Assembly (NCBI RefSeq): GCF_001318295.1
Contig: NZ_CP012665.1
Span: 372,001 to 436,000 of the forward strand
Direction: 5' to 3'
Length of the DNA stretch: 64,000 nt
DNA from: Candidatus Xiphinematobacter sp. Idaho Grape
Lineage (GTDB): Bacteria > Verrucomicrobiota > Verrucomicrobiia > Chthoniobacterales > Xiphinematobacteraceae
Position 1 is the stretch's first letter, and each line of letters opens with the position of its first letter. The notes below the pieces were generated by a model that was not told where the DNA came from, searched no databases, and saw nothing but the letters and a program-made list of their open reading frames with translations. Made by a program: the position numbers and the translations under genes. Positions 55,523 to 64,000 of the stretch are shown here, piece by piece.

Positions 55523-57481
55523 ATGAAGTTGCTCCTTTCTCATATTAGTAGAGCGGCATCGGAGGGTTATCTTCTAGCCTCTACGGTAGAAAATATCCGC
55601 CTCTTGCTAGAGGAAGATAGTACTTCCCTTACCAGTGAATCTGTCGCGGAACTTGTAAAAAGGCACCAATGGAAAGAATTAAACGACAGATTCTTTTGCA
55701 TGCTTCATTTTGGCACCGGTGGATTGCGCGGAAACACAATTCGCTCCATTATCACTCACAGTGAGCAAGGCGCCTCTTTGAGAGGGGAATGTCCCCAGTT
55801 CCCCAGTGTAGGGACCAATATGATGAACGATTTTAATATTACGAAAGCTGCAAAAGGACTCGCTGACTATGTGAAGGAAGTTTTTGGTAAGGAAAGACAG
55901 GAGGAACGCCCTAAGATTTGTATCGCATACGACACGAGATATTTCTCACGCCGATTTGCAGAGCTTTGCGCGCGCACCTGTGCGGAAAAAGGCTGTGATG
56001 CTTTAGTGTTTTCTTCTCCTAGATCTTCCCCGGAGCTTTCCTTTGCTGTACGTTATTTGCATGCGGCAGCTGGGGTAAGTATCACTGCCAGTCACAATCC
56101 CCCAGAGTATAATGGACTCAAGGTTTACTGGACAGATGGAGGTCAGGTCATGGAGCCTCATGCTAGCCGAATTATTCAAAAAGTTCGTCAGGTGCTGCCA
56201 TGGGACACTCCTTCCCTCTATGATGAGGGAGAAGTAATTACGTTGGGTGCGGAAATTGATTTGGCTTACCTTGAGCGCCTTCAGACATTGATCTTGGATC
56301 AAGAACTAGTAGCTCGTCAGGCGGCTGCAACGAAGATTGTGTATACTCCCCTCTATGGAACAGGAATCGCAATCATCCCCCATTTACTACGTAAGTTCGG
56401 TTTTTCCGTTGCGATTGTGGAGGCTCAAAAAAGTTCAGATGGACAATTTCCAACTGTGACGTCACCCAATCCAGAGGAACCAGCAGCTCTCAACTTAGCA
56501 ATAGAAGATGCAAACCGGTTGGGTGCCGAGGTGGCAATTGGCACTGATCCAGATGGGGATCGAATGGGAGTGGCAGCTAGGGATGAGGCTGGAAAAATGC
56601 GCTTACTGACGGGCAACCAGATTGGAGCCCTTCTGCTTTGGTATCGAATTACCAAGCTTTTTGAGCTGGGAGTATTAAATGCCAACAATCTTACACGCAC
56701 TGTATGTCTTAAGAGCTTTGTTACCAGTGACTTACAGAAATCCATCTGTAAGCGTTTTGGGATCCGGTGTGTTGAGACCCTGACTGGATTTAAATACATT
56801 GGGGCGAAACTGCACAAGTATGAGGAACAGATTCCTGCAGACAAGCGGATAGGCTATACGGAGCTTAGCGAGCAGGAAACACGTGTGCTGCGGTTATCTG
56901 AGTCTACTTACTACATTTTTGGTGGGGAAGAAAGTTACGGCTACAGCGCATCCGACTTTGTACGCGATAAGGATGCCAACGGTTCTGCTCTCCTTTTTGC
57001 AGAGCTAGCATCGTATGCCAGAGAAAGATCTATCACTGTGCACGAGATATTAGATGAGATTTTTAGAACCTACGGGCTTTACCTAGAACAAACCGTGTCG
57101 ATGCTATTTGAAGGTGCAGAGGGTGCTTCTAAAATCCAAAGCTTGGTTTCCTCTTATGCATCTTCTCCACCCACGGCCATTGCTGGATCCTTGGTAACCC
57201 ATGTTTGCGATTTTTCTAAAGAGACAATTACTGATGTCGAGGGGGATGTAATACCGAAGACGGCGATGATGGCGTTTGAGACAGCAAACCATTCCAGGGT
57301 CATAGTGCGCCCTTCTGGGACAGAACCAAAAATTAAGTTTTATCTATCCGTAGCGTGTCCTTCCAGTTTGCCTGCTTCCACAGAGACTAGTGAGCTCTCC
57401 ACTAAAAAGGCGGAGTTAAAGGCACACCTAGACGCCATCTGGAAATTCCTTAACATCGATGCCAAGAGGCGTTTACTCTAA
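55523..57481 (+). CDS. phosphoglucomutase/phosphomannomutase, long form
   Basis: An alpha-D-phosphohexomutase of 652 residues. All four active-site loops are visible: the phosphoserine loop SITASHNPPEYNGLK, the metal loop GTDPDGDRMG, the sugar-binding loop GGEESYGY and the phosphate-binding loop RPSGTEPKIKFY. Length and motifs fit the Pgm2/PgcA-like branch rather than GlmM or short ManB. It interconverts hexose 1- and 6-phosphates; with ManC it could feed GDP-mannose, but glucose-1-phosphate is equally possible. It stands alone with about 550 non-coding bases upstream. Confidence 0.92.
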   Translation: MKLLLSHISRAASEGYLLASTVENIRLLLEEDSTSLTSESVAELVKRHQWKELNDRFFCMLHFGTGGLRGNTIRSIITHSEQGASLRGECPQFPSVGTNMMNDFNITKAAKGLADYVKEVFGKERQEERPKICIAYDTRYFSRRFAELCARTCAEKGCDALVFSSPRSSPELSFAVRYLHAAAGVSITASHNPPEYNGLKVYWTDGGQVMEPHASRIIQKVRQVLPWDTPSLYDEGEVITLGAEIDLAYLERLQTLILDQELVARQAAATKIVYTPLYGTGIAIIPHLLRKFGFSVAIVEAQKSSDGQFPTVTSPNPEEPAALNLAIEDANRLGAEVAIGTDPDGDRMGVAARDEAGKMRLLTGNQIGALLLWYRITKLFELGVLNANNLTRTVCLKSFVTSDLQKSICKRFGIRCVETLTGFKYIGAKLHKYEEQIPADKRIGYTELSEQETRVLRLSESTYYIFGGEESYGYSASDFVRDKDANGSALLFAELASYARERSITVHEILDEIFRTYGLYLEQTVSMLFEGAEGASKIQSLVSSYASSPPTAIAGSLVTHVCDFSKETITDVEGDVIPKTAMMAFETANHSRVIVRPSGTEPKIKFYLSVACPSSLPASTETSELSTKKAELKAHLDAIWKFLNIDAKRRLL

Positions 57482-57774
57482 GCAACAGCAGTAATGAGCA
57501 AGCAATTCCAGGCACCACTCCCCCCAACAAAATCCCACCATTCCCCCTTCCAATAGAGCGAGGAACGTGCACAAATCCCCCTTTCCATCAAAAAACCCCC
57601 TCCGCGTTATTGGTTACTCTGAATTCACCCTTTTGCAGGCCTTCACTGCAATCAAGTACAGAGCCACTCATATGTAAAGGAAGCACTTTTTGAATCGACC
57701 GCCACTCGGATCCCGTGAGAATCCACAAGAATATCTCCTTCCACTGGACCATCTGCTTTTTCTATTTTTTCTTT

Positions 57775-58359
57775 ATGAGACTTGTCGTTGCAGCAACAGC
57801 TACCAGTGGAGCCATTTATCTCCAGCGGTTACTCGATTACCTGGATACGCTCCCAAGCGATATACCTCACGAAATTCACCTCATCTTTAGTTCTTTTGCT
57901 CATCAGGTCATTCATGAAGAAATCAATGAACTACAACTCCCAAAGAGTACAATAATTCGACACTCTAATAGGAATATGAATGCACCGTTTGCTAGTGGTT
58001 CCACACGATTTGATGCAATGATCATTATACCGTGCTCCATGGGAACTCTTGGGCGCATTGTAGCAGGCACAAGTGAATCCCTCATTTTGCGCTCTGCAGA
58101 TGTCTTTCTTAAAGAAAGACGCAAGTTAATTCTCGTAGTAAGGGAAACTCCCTGGAATCTAATCCATGCAAAAAACGTAACAGCAGCGATAGAAGCCGGT
58201 GCCATATTTTTGCCAGCGATGCCTTCCTTCTACAGCAAACCGAACACTATTAGGGAAGTAGCAGATACGGTAGTATGGCGCGTTTTGGACCAACTAGGGT
58301 TACCTGCCTTAGATGCCTACCGATGGAAAGAAACGCCTCATGCCCTTCCATCCAGATGA
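57775..58359 (+). CDS. ubiX: UbiX, flavin prenyltransferase
   Basis: UbiX makes prenylated FMN for UbiD-type decarboxylases. The start at ATG 57775 (MRLVVAATATSGAIYLQRLL) places the FMN-binding TSGA loop correctly; the longer frame from 57715 adds a hydrophobic run not typical of the family. Other motifs are PCSMGTLGRIVAGTSESLI, LVVRETPWNLIHAKNV and AIFLPAMPSFYSKPNTI. It has 194 residues. A ubiD partner is not in the window. Confidence 0.94.
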   Translation: MRLVVAATATSGAIYLQRLLDYLDTLPSDIPHEIHLIFSSFAHQVIHEEINELQLPKSTIIRHSNRNMNAPFASGSTRFDAMIIIPCSMGTLGRIVAGTSESLILRSADVFLKERRKLILVVRETPWNLIHAKNVTAAIEAGAIFLPAMPSFYSKPNTIREVADTVVWRVLDQLGLPALDAYRWKETPHALPSR

Positions 58360-58438
58360 CTGCCTTCCTCCAAGAGACGGCTTTGTGTAAGGAAGAAAGG
58401 AAAGAAGGGATTCCGGAGGGGAAGCCACAAGTGAGGCC

Positions 58439-58876
58439 CTAAGGCATTGCAGACAGCGTATACTCAAAAATCTCTTCCTTCCGGAAGAAGTGTTTGAGTT
58501 CACTTTCAGCCTGTTCTGATGAGTCTGATGTGTGAATGACATTGATCATAACATTTTTTCCGAAGTCCCCGCGAATAGTTCCTTTCATTGCTTTTAGCGA
58601 GTCGGTGGGACCAGCTAACTCCCGTACGCAGGCAACCACGCTCTCGCCTGCTAAGGCTAAAGCAATAACAGGTGTGGATTCCATAAAGGCCTGTACCTCT
58701 CGGAAAAACGGTTTATCGGCAATATGCGCGTAGTGTTTGTAAAGAATCCCAGCGTTGAGCTGCAGCATTTTGATCCCACAGATGCGAAAGCCACTCTCCT
58801 CAAAACGAGAAAGGACGGCTCCAACATGTCGATTTAAAAGACAATCCGGCTTGAGCAAAACTAGCGTCATCTCCAT
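58439..58876 (-). CDS. ndk: nucleoside diphosphate kinase
   Basis: Ndk equilibrates nucleoside di- and triphosphates. The 145-residue protein starts MEMTLVLLKPDC, with the phosphate-binding Lys, and carries the catalytic His115 in MINVIHTSDSSEQA with GTIRGDFG upstream. It converges with ubiX and lies 150 bases from rpsP on the same strand. Confidence 0.95.
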   Translation of the reverse strand: MEMTLVLLKPDCLLNRHVGAVLSRFEESGFRICGIKMLQLNAGILYKHYAHIADKPFFREVQAFMESTPVIALALAGESVVACVRELAGPTDSLKAMKGTIRGDFGKNVMINVIHTSDSSEQAESELKHFFRKEEIFEYTLSAMP

Positions 58877-59026
58877 GTCTACTTATAGCTACTTACAGCA
58901 GAGGATCTTCACCCTTCCAGCAAGCCGGCACACCATCCCAAGTCTAGACGACAACACCAACACCCGGCGAGACCTTAGAAATCTGACAAGGGAGAAGGCC
59001 GCGTCGGCATATCGACAAGAAGACAG

Positions 59027-59296
59027 CTATGCGACAGAAGAAACCTGATCCTGCTGCCTTCCTCGCGCTTTCTTAATCAAGTCACGCACCGTTTGAGAAG
59101 GCTGAGCGCCCACCCCCAGCCAGTACTCCACCCTGCTAAGCTCAACGGAGAAATCACTTTCTCGACTCCTGGGGTTGTATCTGCCGACAATCTCGATAAA
59201 CCTGCCATCTCTCGGATGACGCCGGTCAGTCACCACGACCCTGTAGAAGGGGCAGTTGCGGGTCCCTTCGCGTTTCAATCGAATTCTTACTGCCAT
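59027..59296 (-). CDS. rpsP: 30S ribosomal protein S16
   Basis: The 89-residue protein begins MAVRIRLKREGTRNCPFYRV and has VVTDRRHPRDGRFIEIVGRY, both diagnostic for S16. The usual ffh/rimM/trmD neighbours are missing: ndk is downstream and about 490 bases of non-coding sequence are upstream, so the canonical operon has been broken up. Confidence 0.96.
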   Translation of the reverse strand: MAVRIRLKREGTRNCPFYRVVVTDRRHPRDGRFIEIVGRYNPRSRESDFSVELSRVEYWLGVGAQPSQTVRDLIKKARGRQQDQVSSVA

Positions 59297-59782
59297 AGCA
59301 TCTGTTCTCTCTTCTTCCGCACCTCAGCCAACACATTTTGTGATAAGGCCTAATGCTCTGCTCCTACGAAACACCACATGTGCCCAACTGTCTGCCTTTT
59401 AGACTAAACCCTGTTAGCCTCCGCCCCCACACACTCTTCCTCCCACCGCTCCAGCTTGCCAAGCGACCCCGTTGTGAGGGTAGGTCATTTCTGGGTAGAA
59501 TCCAAGAAGATTTTTTAAAGAGCCACTGGATCCTTATATGAAAAGCCGTAGTGACGGACTGAGAACTTACAGTAGAAATATATCTCCCCCAACATAGCAA
59601 GTCCTGGGGCTGTAATTCATCTTGAAAATCCTGAGCCGCTGACTGAGACAGGTTCGTTCTCACCAAGTATTTCCTCTTTTGCAGAAACTTCGGCCAGTGG
59701 ACGCATCCGAGGAGACAGATGCGTGGATGGAAAAACACGCTTGACCGTAAAGTCTCCCTACCTAGGATGAAGCTTAATCCAC
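59297..59782. other. 486 bases between rpsP and tRNA-Met, no gene supported
   Basis: A minus-strand frame (59364-59738, 124 codons) reaches the rpsP region but has no family features. A piece reading RPLAEVSAKEEILGENEPVS in another frame hints at a further remnant. The rpsP and rpsT promoters should lie here; hexamers are not clear. Confidence 0.35.
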
Positions 59783-59854
59783 GCCAGGATAGCTCAGCGG
59801 TAGAGCAGGGGACTCATAAGCCCTTGGCCGGGAGTTCGATTCTCCCTCCTGGCA
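59783..59854 (+). tRNA. tRNA with CAT anticodon, probably elongator tRNA-Met
   Basis: The acceptor stem GCCAGGA/TCCTGGC is perfect, D-stem GCTC/GAGC, anticodon loop CTCATAA with CAT, and T-arm GGGAG/CTCCC. The anticodon stem GGGGA/GCCCT has a G-T pair and an A-G mismatch at 31:39. Absence of the initiator's 1:72 mismatch and of three G-C pairs at the loop end argues against tRNA-fMet. A lysidine-modified tRNA-Ile cannot be excluded. Confidence 0.88.
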
Positions 59855-59882
59855 AAAAGGTACATATCTAGATCCAATTTTC

Positions 59883-60137
59883 ATGGCTAATACTAAATCT
59901 GCTGCTAAGCGAGCGCGCCAGAGCGTTCGTAACGCCTCCCGCAATGCAAGCGTCCTGAGCACTCTTAGGACTCAACAAAAGAAGCTTCTCTTGGTTGCTA
60001 CGGAGGGAAATAAAGCAACCATCCATAAGGCCTCTATGGCCTTATCTTCCTTGCTTGATAAGGCTGTCAAGCAAGGCGTTATCCATAGGAACCTGGCTAA
60101 CCGCAGGAAGTCGCTCGCCTCTAGTAAGAACTCCTAA
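59883..60137 (+). CDS. rpsT: 30S ribosomal protein S20
   Basis: The 84-residue basic protein begins MANTKSAAKRARQSVRNASR and ends NLANRRKSLASSKNS, the typical helical-bundle S20. It lies 28 bases after the CAT tRNA and converges with plsC. No Shine-Dalgarno-like sequence is visible before the ATG. Confidence 0.96.
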   Translation: MANTKSAAKRARQSVRNASRNASVLSTLRTQQKKLLLVATEGNKATIHKASMALSSLLDKAVKQGVIHRNLANRRKSLASSKNS

Positions 60138-60196
60138 CTGAGGAGACTGCCCGTCAGTGACGTTGGCATATTATTTATACTGCATGTAGCATGAGC

Positions 60197-60820
60197 TCAT
60201 CCTTCTTGTGATAGGTGGATACCATTGATAGCGTCCATCACTCGCTGACCAATCCGCTTATAAGTCTCTCTATTAGCGGGCTGTACATCTCCAGGTAAGA
60301 AGTGAATTGCTTCTCCAACTACAGTGGTAATTTTCGTAGGGTACAGTACTTTCCCTCCTAATGGGAATGCCCTGTTAGCACCAAAAATCCGCAATGGAAG
60401 GACGGGACAAAGCGTCTTTGCAACGATAAGGCCTATGCCAGGTCGTGCCAGCTGCAGGGTGCCGTCTCTAGAGCGCGTGCCCTCGGGAAAAAGTACTACT
60501 GCATTTCCTCTGCGGATCTTTTGGATAACAACCCTTAGAGCCATTCCAGCTACCCCATCTCGATCTACTGGGATAGTATTCATACTCGGAAATAAAGGAC
60601 CTAGAATGGGCCATTCTAAGAGCGTCTTTCGAGCAAGAAAATATACATCTCGGCGTGAGCAGATACCGACAAGAGGAGGGTCAAGATAGCTTGTGTGATT
60701 AACTGCCAAAACTACCCCACCTTTCTCAACCATTCGTTCTGGATGCACCACCCGGTAACGAAATAGGATTGCCGCAGTTAACCTACAGAGCCAATAGCCG
60801 GCCCTATAAATGAGTGTCAT
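60197..60820 (-). CDS. plsC: 1-acyl-sn-glycerol-3-phosphate acyltransferase
   Basis: PlsC acylates lysophosphatidate to phosphatidate at the membrane. The 207-residue protein has the HX4D motif in NHTSYLDPPL, the substrate motif FPEGTRSRDG, and an N-terminal hydrophobic segment. It is the last gene of the tyrA-aroA-cmk-plsC run, overlapping cmk by four bases (ATGA type). Confidence 0.94.
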   Translation of the reverse strand: MTLIYRAGYWLCRLTAAILFRYRVVHPERMVEKGGVVLAVNHTSYLDPPLVGICSRRDVYFLARKTLLEWPILGPLFPSMNTIPVDRDGVAGMALRVVIQKIRRGNAVVLFPEGTRSRDGTLQLARPGIGLIVAKTLCPVLPLRIFGANRAFPLGGKVLYPTKITTVVGEAIHFLPGDVQPANRETYKRIGQRVMDAINGIHLSQEG

Positions 60821-61485
60821 AGCGAGAAATGGAAGCCTTGTATTTTAAGCAACCGCAAAATTTGCTGTACTACCTCTTCTCGTGTTAGGTGAGTAGTGTC
60901 AACGAGCCACGCTCCTACTGGGACAATCAGCGGTGCTATTTCTCGAGTGGAATCCAGTTGGTCACGCTCTCTAATCACCTCTATAATCCCTTGCATTTCT
61001 CGACGGTGCTGGCGTTCTTTCTCAGAAGCATCCAAGTAGAACTTATAAGGAGTTTCTGGGAAGACAACTGAACCAATATCGCGACCCTCCATTACTAGAG
61101 GAAGGCGTCTACCCAAATCCCGAAGCGGCTCAAGCAAGACCCGACGAAATTCAGGAACCCTAGAAAATCGGGAGATGTACTGTCGAACAAGCGTATCACT
61201 CAGGTGCACGGCACAGTCTACACCATTAACAAGGAAAATAGCCTTTCCAAAGAGGAATTTACTCGAAATTCGGAGCTGAAAAAGAAACTTGCTAAGCATT
61301 TCTTTCGACTCTGCGGATATGCCTGATTCTAATGCCGTCCAAGTGACTGCTCTGTAAAGTTCGCCAGAGCTGACAAACATAAATCCCAGGTGTCGCGCTA
61401 CTGCTCGCGAAACAGTGCTCTTCCCCACCGCCGCTGGGCCATCAATAGAAACGACTGGGTGATTATCCATACACACAAAACCCAT
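60817..61485 (-). CDS. cmk: cytidylate kinase
   Basis: Cmk phosphorylates CMP and dCMP. The 222-residue protein has the P-loop SIDGPAAVGKSTVSRAVA, the CMP-binding VMEGRDIGSVVFP and the C-terminal LIVPVGAWLVDTTHL. An internal ATG five codons in (MDNHPVVSIDG, 61470) may be the real start. Position between aroA and plsC is a classical arrangement. Confidence 0.95.
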   Translation of the reverse strand: MGFVCMDNHPVVSIDGPAAVGKSTVSRAVARHLGFMFVSSGELYRAVTWTALESGISAESKEMLSKFLFQLRISSKFLFGKAIFLVNGVDCAVHLSDTLVRQYISRFSRVPEFRRVLLEPLRDLGRRLPLVMEGRDIGSVVFPETPYKFYLDASEKERQHRREMQGIIEVIRERDQLDSTREIAPLIVPVGAWLVDTTHLTREEVVQQILRLLKIQGFHFSL

Positions 61486-61519
61486 AGCAAGTTTTTACTC
61501 CATCAGTCTTAACTTAGGA

Positions 61520-62818
61520 CTAACAGATTACTATGCCTTTTGAAAACCGCTGTAAGGTCTTCTCAAAACCCGGATAGGAAGTTGCAATACAACTTGTGTC
61601 TTCAATAACAGTTTCTCCTGTAGCAAATAAGCCAGCTATAGAGAATGCCATTGCAATCCGATGGTCGCCAAAGCTCTTTACATGCGTCCCTATAAGGGAA
61701 TCTCTGCCTTGAATTTCCATGCCATCCTCATGCTCTATAATCCCCACACCCATAGCTCGTAAATTAGCCGTTAAGGCAGTAATGCGATCAGTTTCTTTTA
61801 CTCTTAGCTCCTGTGCGTTACGGATAACAGTCTTCCCTTGAGCGAGTGCTCCAGCTACTGCAATAATAGGTATTTCATCAATTGCGTTGGAGATTTCCTC
61901 ACCCTGGATAGTGGTTGCACGCAGTTGCGTTCCAGTAATTTCAAGAGAACCAGATGGTTCTCCAATCTCTACTTGCCCTATTGACGTTTCCCGAATGCAC
62001 GCTCCCATTCGGGATAAAATATCCAGGACAGCTCTACGAGATGGATTTAACCCCACATTCTCAATGAGGAGATTCGCTCCAGGTTGAGCTGCTACGGCCA
62101 CTGTCCAAAACGATGCGCTCGAAATATCCCCAGGGATGCAAAAGTTGCGAGCCTGTGGAACAGACGGCCCTTTTAATGAAATCTCTCTCCCATGTCTTTG
62201 GATAGCAACTGCGAAGTCCTGCAACATGCGCTCTGTATGGTCACGGCTTCGTGCGTATTCAATTACAGTGCTTTTTCCTTGGGCAAATAGTCCAGCTAGA
62301 AGGATGGCACTCTTAACCTGTGCGCTAGCCACTGGCATTTGGTAAGTGATAGGCTGCAGTGGCTTCCCTTCAACCAAGAGGGGTGGAAAATTGTTCCCTT
62401 CTGCTGACAATTTTGCCCCCATAAGCGACAGGGGTTCTATGATACGCTTCATTGGGCGTCTTGAAAGGGAAGGATCCCCAACGAGTCGAGAACAGAATGG
62501 TTGAGCGGCCAGGATGCCAGCAAGTAACCGCATAGTGGTGCCAGAGTTGCCACAATGAATATCTCCTTTTGGAGCACGAAGTTTCCCACTACATCCATGG
62601 ACCACAGCGGAACAGTGCTCAGGGAACAGTTCAATGGAAACCCCTAGCCCGCGTAGAGCCTCCACCGTGTGGAGGCAGTCCTCCCCACAAAGCAGATTCG
62701 TAATCTCACAAGCCCCGTCAGAGAGAGCAGTAAGCATTAACACTCGATGAGAGATACTTTTGTCCCCGGGTACCGTGATTGTATTATGGGTGGGCGCACC
62801 ACGTTTAATTTTCAGCAT
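61520..62818 (-). CDS. aroA: EPSP synthase (3-phosphoshikimate 1-carboxyvinyltransferase)
   Basis: AroA catalyses the sixth step of the shikimate pathway. The 432-residue protein has VPGDKSISHRVLML, GNSGTTMRLLAGILAA, the EYARSRDHTERML loop, and RVKETDRI with GDHRIAMAFSIAG, all in the normal order. It starts four bases after the tyrA stop, so the genes are cotranscribed. Confidence 0.96.
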   Translation of the reverse strand: MLKIKRGAPTHNTITVPGDKSISHRVLMLTALSDGACEITNLLCGEDCLHTVEALRGLGVSIELFPEHCSAVVHGCSGKLRAPKGDIHCGNSGTTMRLLAGILAAQPFCSRLVGDPSLSRRPMKRIIEPLSLMGAKLSAEGNNFPPLLVEGKPLQPITYQMPVASAQVKSAILLAGLFAQGKSTVIEYARSRDHTERMLQDFAVAIQRHGREISLKGPSVPQARNFCIPGDISSASFWTVAVAAQPGANLLIENVGLNPSRRAVLDILSRMGACIRETSIGQVEIGEPSGSLEITGTQLRATTIQGEEISNAIDEIPIIAVAGALAQGKTVIRNAQELRVKETDRITALTANLRAMGVGIIEHEDGMEIQGRDSLIGTHVKSFGDHRIAMAFSIAGLFATGETVIEDTSCIATSYPGFEKTLQRFSKGIVIC

Positions 62819-62822
62819 GGCT

Positions 62823-63704
62823 TCAATTCTTGAGTAGAGACCTAGCTACGCTCGCTTTCTCAAGAAAATTGTACAGGCCGTCTGTATCTGACATTTTCAG
62901 GAGATGAGAAAGGGTTTGGAGCTGGTTATCGTAGTGGCAAAGGGCCGCCAAGATGGCCTCCCGATTTTCTAGTAGCACATCTAACCATAGATCCGCAGAC
63001 CCTTGTGCAACGCGCGTTGCATCTCGATATCCTCCGCCGGCGATTTCTTGCAGGGATAGAGGCTGAGAACAAACAGTGCTTACAAGAGCGACGGCGGCGA
63101 CATGCGGCAGATGACTAACAAACGCCACAGCTGTATCGTGCTGCTCCGGTGTCATTTCAAAAATTCGGGCTCCTGCGGAGGTCCATAAGTTACGTACCTT
63201 TTCTAGGTGTGAGACGACTGTAGGGTGATGGACAGGGCTCAACGGTGTTAAAATACACGGAGCTTGCAGGAAGAGATCCCATCGGGCTGCCTCTAAGCCA
63301 CTTTGCTCAGAACCAGCCATTGGATGCCCTCCCAAAAAACGATCTCCTAAAATGGGAACTAATTCACGCATGACAAAAACCTTGATACTCCCGACATCAG
63401 TGACCACTGCATCTACGTCAAGAAAGGGCTGGATTTTCCTAGCCAATCTCCCCATAGCAGAAACGGGGGAGCAGAGAACTATCACCTTGGCACCAGGAAT
63501 GACCTCCTCAAACTGTAAAGACGCCTTCAGCGGCTGAAGCAACATCTTTGCTTTTCGAAGAGATGTCTCTTCTCGAGCCCAAACGTGGATCTTCCACTCT
63601 CCCCCTCGGGCTAATGCCAAGGCCAGTGATCCTCCAATGAGTCCAGGAGCTAGAATAGCCACTGTCTTTAGGGGACGCGGAAAAGTTTGCCTGTATAAGG
63701 GCAT
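62823..63704 (-). CDS. tyrA: prephenate dehydrogenase
   Basis: TyrA oxidises prephenate to 4-hydroxyphenylpyruvate on the way to tyrosine. The 293-residue single-domain enzyme has the Rossmann motif LAPGLIGGSLALALA, VTDVGSIK, and the catalytic HPMAGSEQSG. No chorismate mutase or ACT domain is attached. Its first 37 bases overlap the end of the upstream gene in another frame. Confidence 0.95.
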   Translation of the reverse strand: MPLYRQTFPRPLKTVAILAPGLIGGSLALALARGGEWKIHVWAREETSLRKAKMLLQPLKASLQFEEVIPGAKVIVLCSPVSAMGRLARKIQPFLDVDAVVTDVGSIKVFVMRELVPILGDRFLGGHPMAGSEQSGLEAARWDLFLQAPCILTPLSPVHHPTVVSHLEKVRNLWTSAGARIFEMTPEQHDTAVAFVSHLPHVAAVALVSTVCSQPLSLQEIAGGGYRDATRVAQGSADLWLDVLLENREAILAALCHYDNQLQTLSHLLKMSDTDGLYNFLEKASVARSLLKN

Positions 63705-64000
63705 TTTACCTCCTGTCCAGGTGGATAACCACGAACATCTACATATCCTGCGTAAGGTGCATGTGGGCTGGTTACCAGACCCTTTTTGCCGGGTACTGGA
63801 GCTGCATAAGGAATCTCCTGCGACGCCCTTGTAGCACTAAGGAGGTTGGAGGGGAAGTGTGTAGCAGCCTGCTGACTGTTGCTGTCAGCAGTCTCGGAGG
63901 GTGGTCGGATCCTAGGAGGAGATTCTACCGAGCCTCCATTGCTTTGAGCATTGGGAGAAGATCTGCTCTCTATGAGCTGCCTATCCCGCTCGATAGCACT
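63668..64000 (-). CDS. partial protein of unknown function, C-terminal 110 residues
   Basis: On the minus strand a frame is open from the window edge to a TAA at 63668-63670. It lacks a start codon because the gene begins beyond 64000. The visible part is a long Ser/Pro/Asn/Arg-rich low-complexity stretch followed by a compact end: SPHAPYAGYVDVRGYPPGQE then VKCPYTGKLFRVP. The end looks conserved, with the pattern Tyr-Val-Asp-Val-Arg-Gly-(Tyr/Phe)-Pro-Pro-Gly-x-x-Val. I recall similar short C-termini in verrucomicrobial hypothetical, possibly secreted, proteins. It overlaps tyrA by 37 bases, so the two are translationally linked. Confidence 0.65.
   Translation of the reverse strand, partial: SAIERDRQLIESRSSPNAQSNGGSVESPPRIRPPSETADSNSQQAATHFPSNLLSATRASQEIPYAAPVPGKKGLVTSPHAPYAGYVDVRGYPPGQEVKCPYTGKLFRVP

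Noticed and set aside
59783-59854. Initiator tRNA-fMet
   Set aside because: Base pair 1:72 is a normal G-C and the three G-C pairs at the foot of the anticodon stem are missing.
1-64000. CRISPR array, insertion sequence, prophage, toxin-antitoxin or restriction locus
   Set aside because: I saw no regularly spaced repeats, transposase or integrase motifs, or defence-gene domains on either strand.

Overview
The window is a chromosomal stretch of housekeeping genes from a bacterium that looks like a member of the Verrucomicrobiota with an eroding, reduced genome. The pointers are: a division and cell-wall cluster in the order murF-mraY-murD-(membrane protein)-ftsW-murG-murCB-ddl-ftsQ-ftsA-ftsZ with MurC and MurB fused; a long-form IspG of the kind seen in Chlamydiae, Verrucomicrobia and plants; a bacterial deoxyhypusine-synthase-like protein; a Chlamydia/Verrucomicrobia-type Na+/H+ antiporter; and many short, frame-shifted gene remnants between intact essential genes. 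A nematode endosymbiont of the Xiphinematobacter type would fit, but that is inference; no rRNA gene is present to test it.

Layout. 1-12.7 kb: peptidoglycan precursor and divisome genes on the plus strand, tightly packed, followed by clpB. 15.3-18.5 kb: three tRNAs (Leu-TAG, Tyr-GTA, Leu-CAG) and about 2 kb of decayed minus-strand genes; one is recognisable as a ygfZ/gcvT-family folate-binding protein. 18.5-29.2 kb: typA, then a minus-strand block NhaD-like antiporter, sucA, sucB, rseP, ispG. 29.2-37.9 kb: a PAP2 phosphatase, murI, valS, manC, a deoxyhypusine-synthase homologue and clpP, with remnants between them. 38.6-43 kb: sufS-sufU and, on the other strand, a zinc/manganese-type ABC transporter. 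43.7-52.2 kb: ftsK, rluD, a ClpX-like unfoldase, recR, lipA, a polysaccharide deacetylase and tRNA-Arg. 52.8-60.1 kb: a DsbD/ScsB-like protein, a phosphosugar mutase, ubiX, ndk, rpsP, tRNA-Met and rpsT. 60.2-64 kb: a minus-strand operon of an unknown protein (partial), tyrA, aroA, cmk and plsC.

Together the genes describe a walled, dividing cell with an oxoglutarate dehydrogenase, Fe-S assembly, lipoate synthesis and retained aromatic amino-acid synthesis. No mobile element, CRISPR array, prophage or defence locus was seen, and nothing I would call a new multi-gene system. The observations most worth following are a FtsZ whose T7 catalytic loop is degraded, an oxoglutarate dehydrogenase E2 without the peripheral subunit-binding domain, the decayed ygfZ and LysM-type genes, an orphan deoxyhypusine synthase homologue, and a ClpX-like ATPase without the zinc domain.
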